This document shows, piece after piece, positions 6,718-8,240 of a stretch of DNA of 8,240 nt. The notes under the pieces were generated by a model that did not search any database, had not been told where the DNA came from, and saw only the letters and a list, made by a program, of their open reading frames with translations. The stretch comes from Pseudomonadota bacterium. Its GTDB lineage: Bacteria > Pseudomonadota > Gammaproteobacteria > Acidithiobacillales > Acidithiobacillaceae. The translations under genes and the position numbers were made by a program. The stretch covers positions 1-8,240 of the forward strand of contig JAKBXD010000082.1 in the NCBI GenBank assembly GCA_021840785.1, in the 5' to 3' direction. Within the stretch, counting starts at the first letter, position 1. Each line of letters starts with the position of its first letter.

Positions 6718-7629
6718 TTAGCGCCCCTCCAAACGGGCGAGGAGCCCCTGCCCCAGCACATTCATCGCGACAATCGCCAGAAAAATGGCCACGCCGGGAA
6801 AAACAATCAGCCACCAGGGGCCGATAATCACCAGTTGTAATCCGTCATTGAGCAGCCCCCCCCAGGAGGCGTGGGGCGGTTGTATCCCCAATCCCAGAAA
6901 GGACAAACCGGAAAGGGCCAGGATCAGATCCGCCACCATAAACGTGGCATTGACGATCAGAATCGGCAGCATGGACCGCAGCAAATGGGTGCGGGCGATA
7001 TAAAAAGCGCTGGCCCCAAACTGGCGGGCAGCCAGGACATAGTCACGTTCCTTATAGGCCAGCGCCTCATTGCGCACGATCCGCGCCAAACCCGGCCAGG
7101 ACAGACAACCCAGCACCAGGATCAGGCTCAGGGCATTGAGGGGAATGATGGCCGCGAAAAAAATCATCAACACGATACCTGGCAGGGCGAGCAATGCATC
7201 CAGTAAGCGCATCAGCACCTTGTCCAGCCAACGCGGGCTCATGGCGGCAATCATGCCGTAAATAATCCCCAATGAAATGGCTATCAGCGCACCTAACAGC
7301 CCTACTTCCAAAGTGGCCTGCCCACCATCCATCATCCGCGCCAGCATGTTCCGGCCCAGATTGTCCGTGCCAAAAGGAAATTGCCAGGAAGGCGCCAGTA
7401 ACAAATGATTGGCATGGATGGCGAGGGGACTGGCCGGATACAGTATCGGACCAAGCCAGGAAAATAACATCAAAAAAACAAACAAACCCAGTCCGGTCCA
7501 GGTCATGGGATGACTGTATTGTCCTACCCAATGCCGTAGGGAATCGGTCCAGAGCCGGGTAAACATGCCGGGAATGGGTCGCGCCACCAGGCTGTTGTTG
7601 ACATCCATATCGGTCGGACTACTACTCAT
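6718..7629 (-). CDS. Peptide-type ABC importer permease, DppC/OppC-like
   Basis: 303 residues; inner-membrane subunit that pairs with the DppB/OppB-like permease to form the channel. A first hydrophobic segment is at about 43-62, followed by the family block FGTDNLGRNMLARMMDGG (86-103) and further segments near 107-130, 143-165, 166-183, 221-245 and 272-294. The cytoplasmic coupling (EAA) loop, NEALAYKERDYVLAARQFGAS (start 187) to ARTHLLRSMLP, contacts the ATPases. LSFLGLGIQPPHASWGGLL (242-260) is a DppC/OppC hallmark. The start ATG at 7627-7629 overlaps the upstream permease gene by eight bases and follows AGGGTG; a second in-frame ATG seven codons later is possible. The stop is one base before the OppD-like ATG. 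The WGG codons contain an eight-G run (6856-6863). Confidence 0.95.
   Translation of the reverse strand: MSSSPTDMDVNNSLVARPIPGMFTRLWTDSLRHWVGQYSHPMTWTGLGLFVFLMLFSWLGPILYPASPLAIHANHLLLAPSWQFPFGTDNLGRNMLARMMDGGQATLEVGLLGALIAISLGIIYGMIAAMSPRWLDKVLMRLLDALLALPGIVLMIFFAAIIPLNALSLILVLGCLSWPGLARIVRNEALAYKERDYVLAARQFGASAFYIARTHLLRSMLPILIVNATFMVADLILALSGLSFLGLGIQPPHASWGGLLNDGLQLVIIGPWWLIVFPGVAIFLAIVAMNVLGQGLLARLEGR
6724..6730 (-). promoter_or_regulatory. Strong ribosome binding site of the OppD-like gene
   Basis: GGAGGGG on the minus strand, seven bases before the ATG at 6714-6716. It lies in the last codons of the upstream permease gene and decides between two candidate starts for the ATPase. It is the best Shine-Dalgarno in the window. 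Confidence 0.75.
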
Positions 7630-8240
7630 AGCGCACCCTTACATCCAATATGCTGTTGGTGAGATCGGCTGCCAGATTGCCGAGTATGGTCAACACCCCG
7701 ATGAGCAGGACAATGGCGGACAGCGTGGGGTAATCCTGCTCCAGAGCGGAGCGCCACAATAACCAGCCCAGTCCGGGATAGTTGAACACACTCTCGGTCA
7801 GGATCCCGCCGACAAAAATTCCGGGGATCATCATGCCGATGACCGTGACCAGAGGCCGAATGGCGTTGCGCAGAACATGATTGAGGGCGACACGCAGTGG
7901 CGGCACACCACGAGCTCGGGCAGTGCGCACATAATCCAGGCGATATTCACTCCGTGCCTGATGCCCGAAATAGCGGGACAAACCGGCGGTCAGGGGCAAG
8001 GCGATGGTAATGGCCGGCAGCACCATGTGGTGGAAATAGCTGCCGATGTTCAGCGCGCCACCCGCACTCTGCTCACCGCCAATGCCGCCGGGCGGAAACC
8101 AGCTGACATAAATGGCAAAAAACAGGATCAGCATGACGCCAATGAAAAAAGTCGGAATAGAATACACAATAATTTGACCGGCGCCGATGAGAACGCCGGG
8201 CGTACGTTCTGCCCAGTACCCTTGGAACATGCCGATGAGT
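7622..8240 (-). CDS. Peptide-type ABC importer permease, DppB/OppB-like (5' end outside window)
   Basis: The last 205 residues of a DppB/OppB-type permease are visible. The frame is open to the right edge, and family members are usually about 300-340 residues, so roughly the first third is missing. The Met at 8228-8230 is internal, not a start: residues before it (LIG) continue the membrane segment. Seen in order: membrane segments at about 14-45 (ending FAIYVSWFPPGG), then HHMVLPAITIALPL; the EAA coupling loop RSEYRLDYVRTARARGVPPL with VLRNAIRPLV; the hallmark TESVFNYPGLGWLL; and the final segment with GNLAADLTNSILDVRVRYE. The family's usual Pro in the terminal 'DPRxR' is Val here. It is the first gene of the visible operon; the promoter is not in view. 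Confidence 0.93.
   Translation of the reverse strand, partial: LIGMFQGYWAERTPGVLIGAGQIIVYSIPTFFIGVMLILFFAIYVSWFPPGGIGGEQSAGGALNIGSYFHHMVLPAITIALPLTAGLSRYFGHQARSEYRLDYVRTARARGVPPLRVALNHVLRNAIRPLVTVIGMMIPGIFVGGILTESVFNYPGLGWLLWRSALEQDYPTLSAIVLLIGVLTILGNLAADLTNSILDVRVRYE

Noticed and set aside
6717..6761. Longer OppD-like start (15 extra codons)
   Set aside because: The extra residues overlap the permease gene and lack family similarity, and the strong GGAGGGG sits at ideal distance from the shorter start.
7067..7531. 154-residue minus-strand frame within the DppC-like gene
   Set aside because: Same-strand frame shadow; the permease frame has membrane segments and the EAA loop, while this one has none.
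1..8240. Small RiPP precursor gene or peptide-modifying enzyme near the TldD/TldE pair
   Set aside because: The genes are packed with no free space for a precursor, and no cyclodehydratase, radical-SAM or similar enzyme is visible. It could still lie outside the window.

Overview
The window is one uninterrupted run of eight co-directional genes, all read from the minus strand (right to left). There is no intergenic stretch longer than about 23 bases, and I see no RNA gene, mobile element, CRISPR array, origin or convincing terminator. The operon's promoter must lie to the right of position 8240, because the run enters the window inside a permease gene. It leaves at the left edge inside an acetyltransferase gene.

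In transcription order: (1) an inner-membrane permease of the DppB/OppB type, missing its 5' end; (2) a DppC/OppC-type permease; (3) an OppD/DppD-type ATPase; (4) an OppF/DppF-type ATPase; (5) a TldD-family zinc metalloprotease; (6) its TldE/PmbA-family partner; (7) a periplasmic family-5 substrate-binding protein; (8) the N-terminal 74 codons of a GNAT acetyltransferase of the ElaA/YjcF kind, which needs a TTG start. Genes 1-4 and 7 make a complete peptide-class ABC importer. Genes 5 and 6 make a probable heterodimeric cytosolic peptidase, placed between the ATPases and the binding protein. The simplest reading is that a peptide or peptide-like compound is captured in the periplasm, imported with ATP, and cut in the cytoplasm by the TldD/TldE pair. 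The substrate is not identifiable from the sequence.

The genes are tightly coupled. The two cognate pairs (OppD/OppF-like and TldD/TldE-like) each share an ATGA stop/start overlap. The other junctions are an 8-base overlap, a 1-base gap, an 11-base overlap, a near-zero gap and a 23-base gap.

Base composition changes close to position 4650, at the boundary between the ATPase genes and the TldD gene. The transporter half is mostly about 57-67% GC in sampled lines, and the TldD/TldE/binding-protein/GNAT half about 40-52%. This suggests an operon assembled from two sources.

The host is a Gram-negative (diderm) bacterium of moderate GC, judged from the export signal without a lipobox on the binding protein and from the proteobacterial style of the proteins. 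An Acidithiobacillus-like or other gammaproteobacterial host is possible, but this is a guess and not shown by the sequence.
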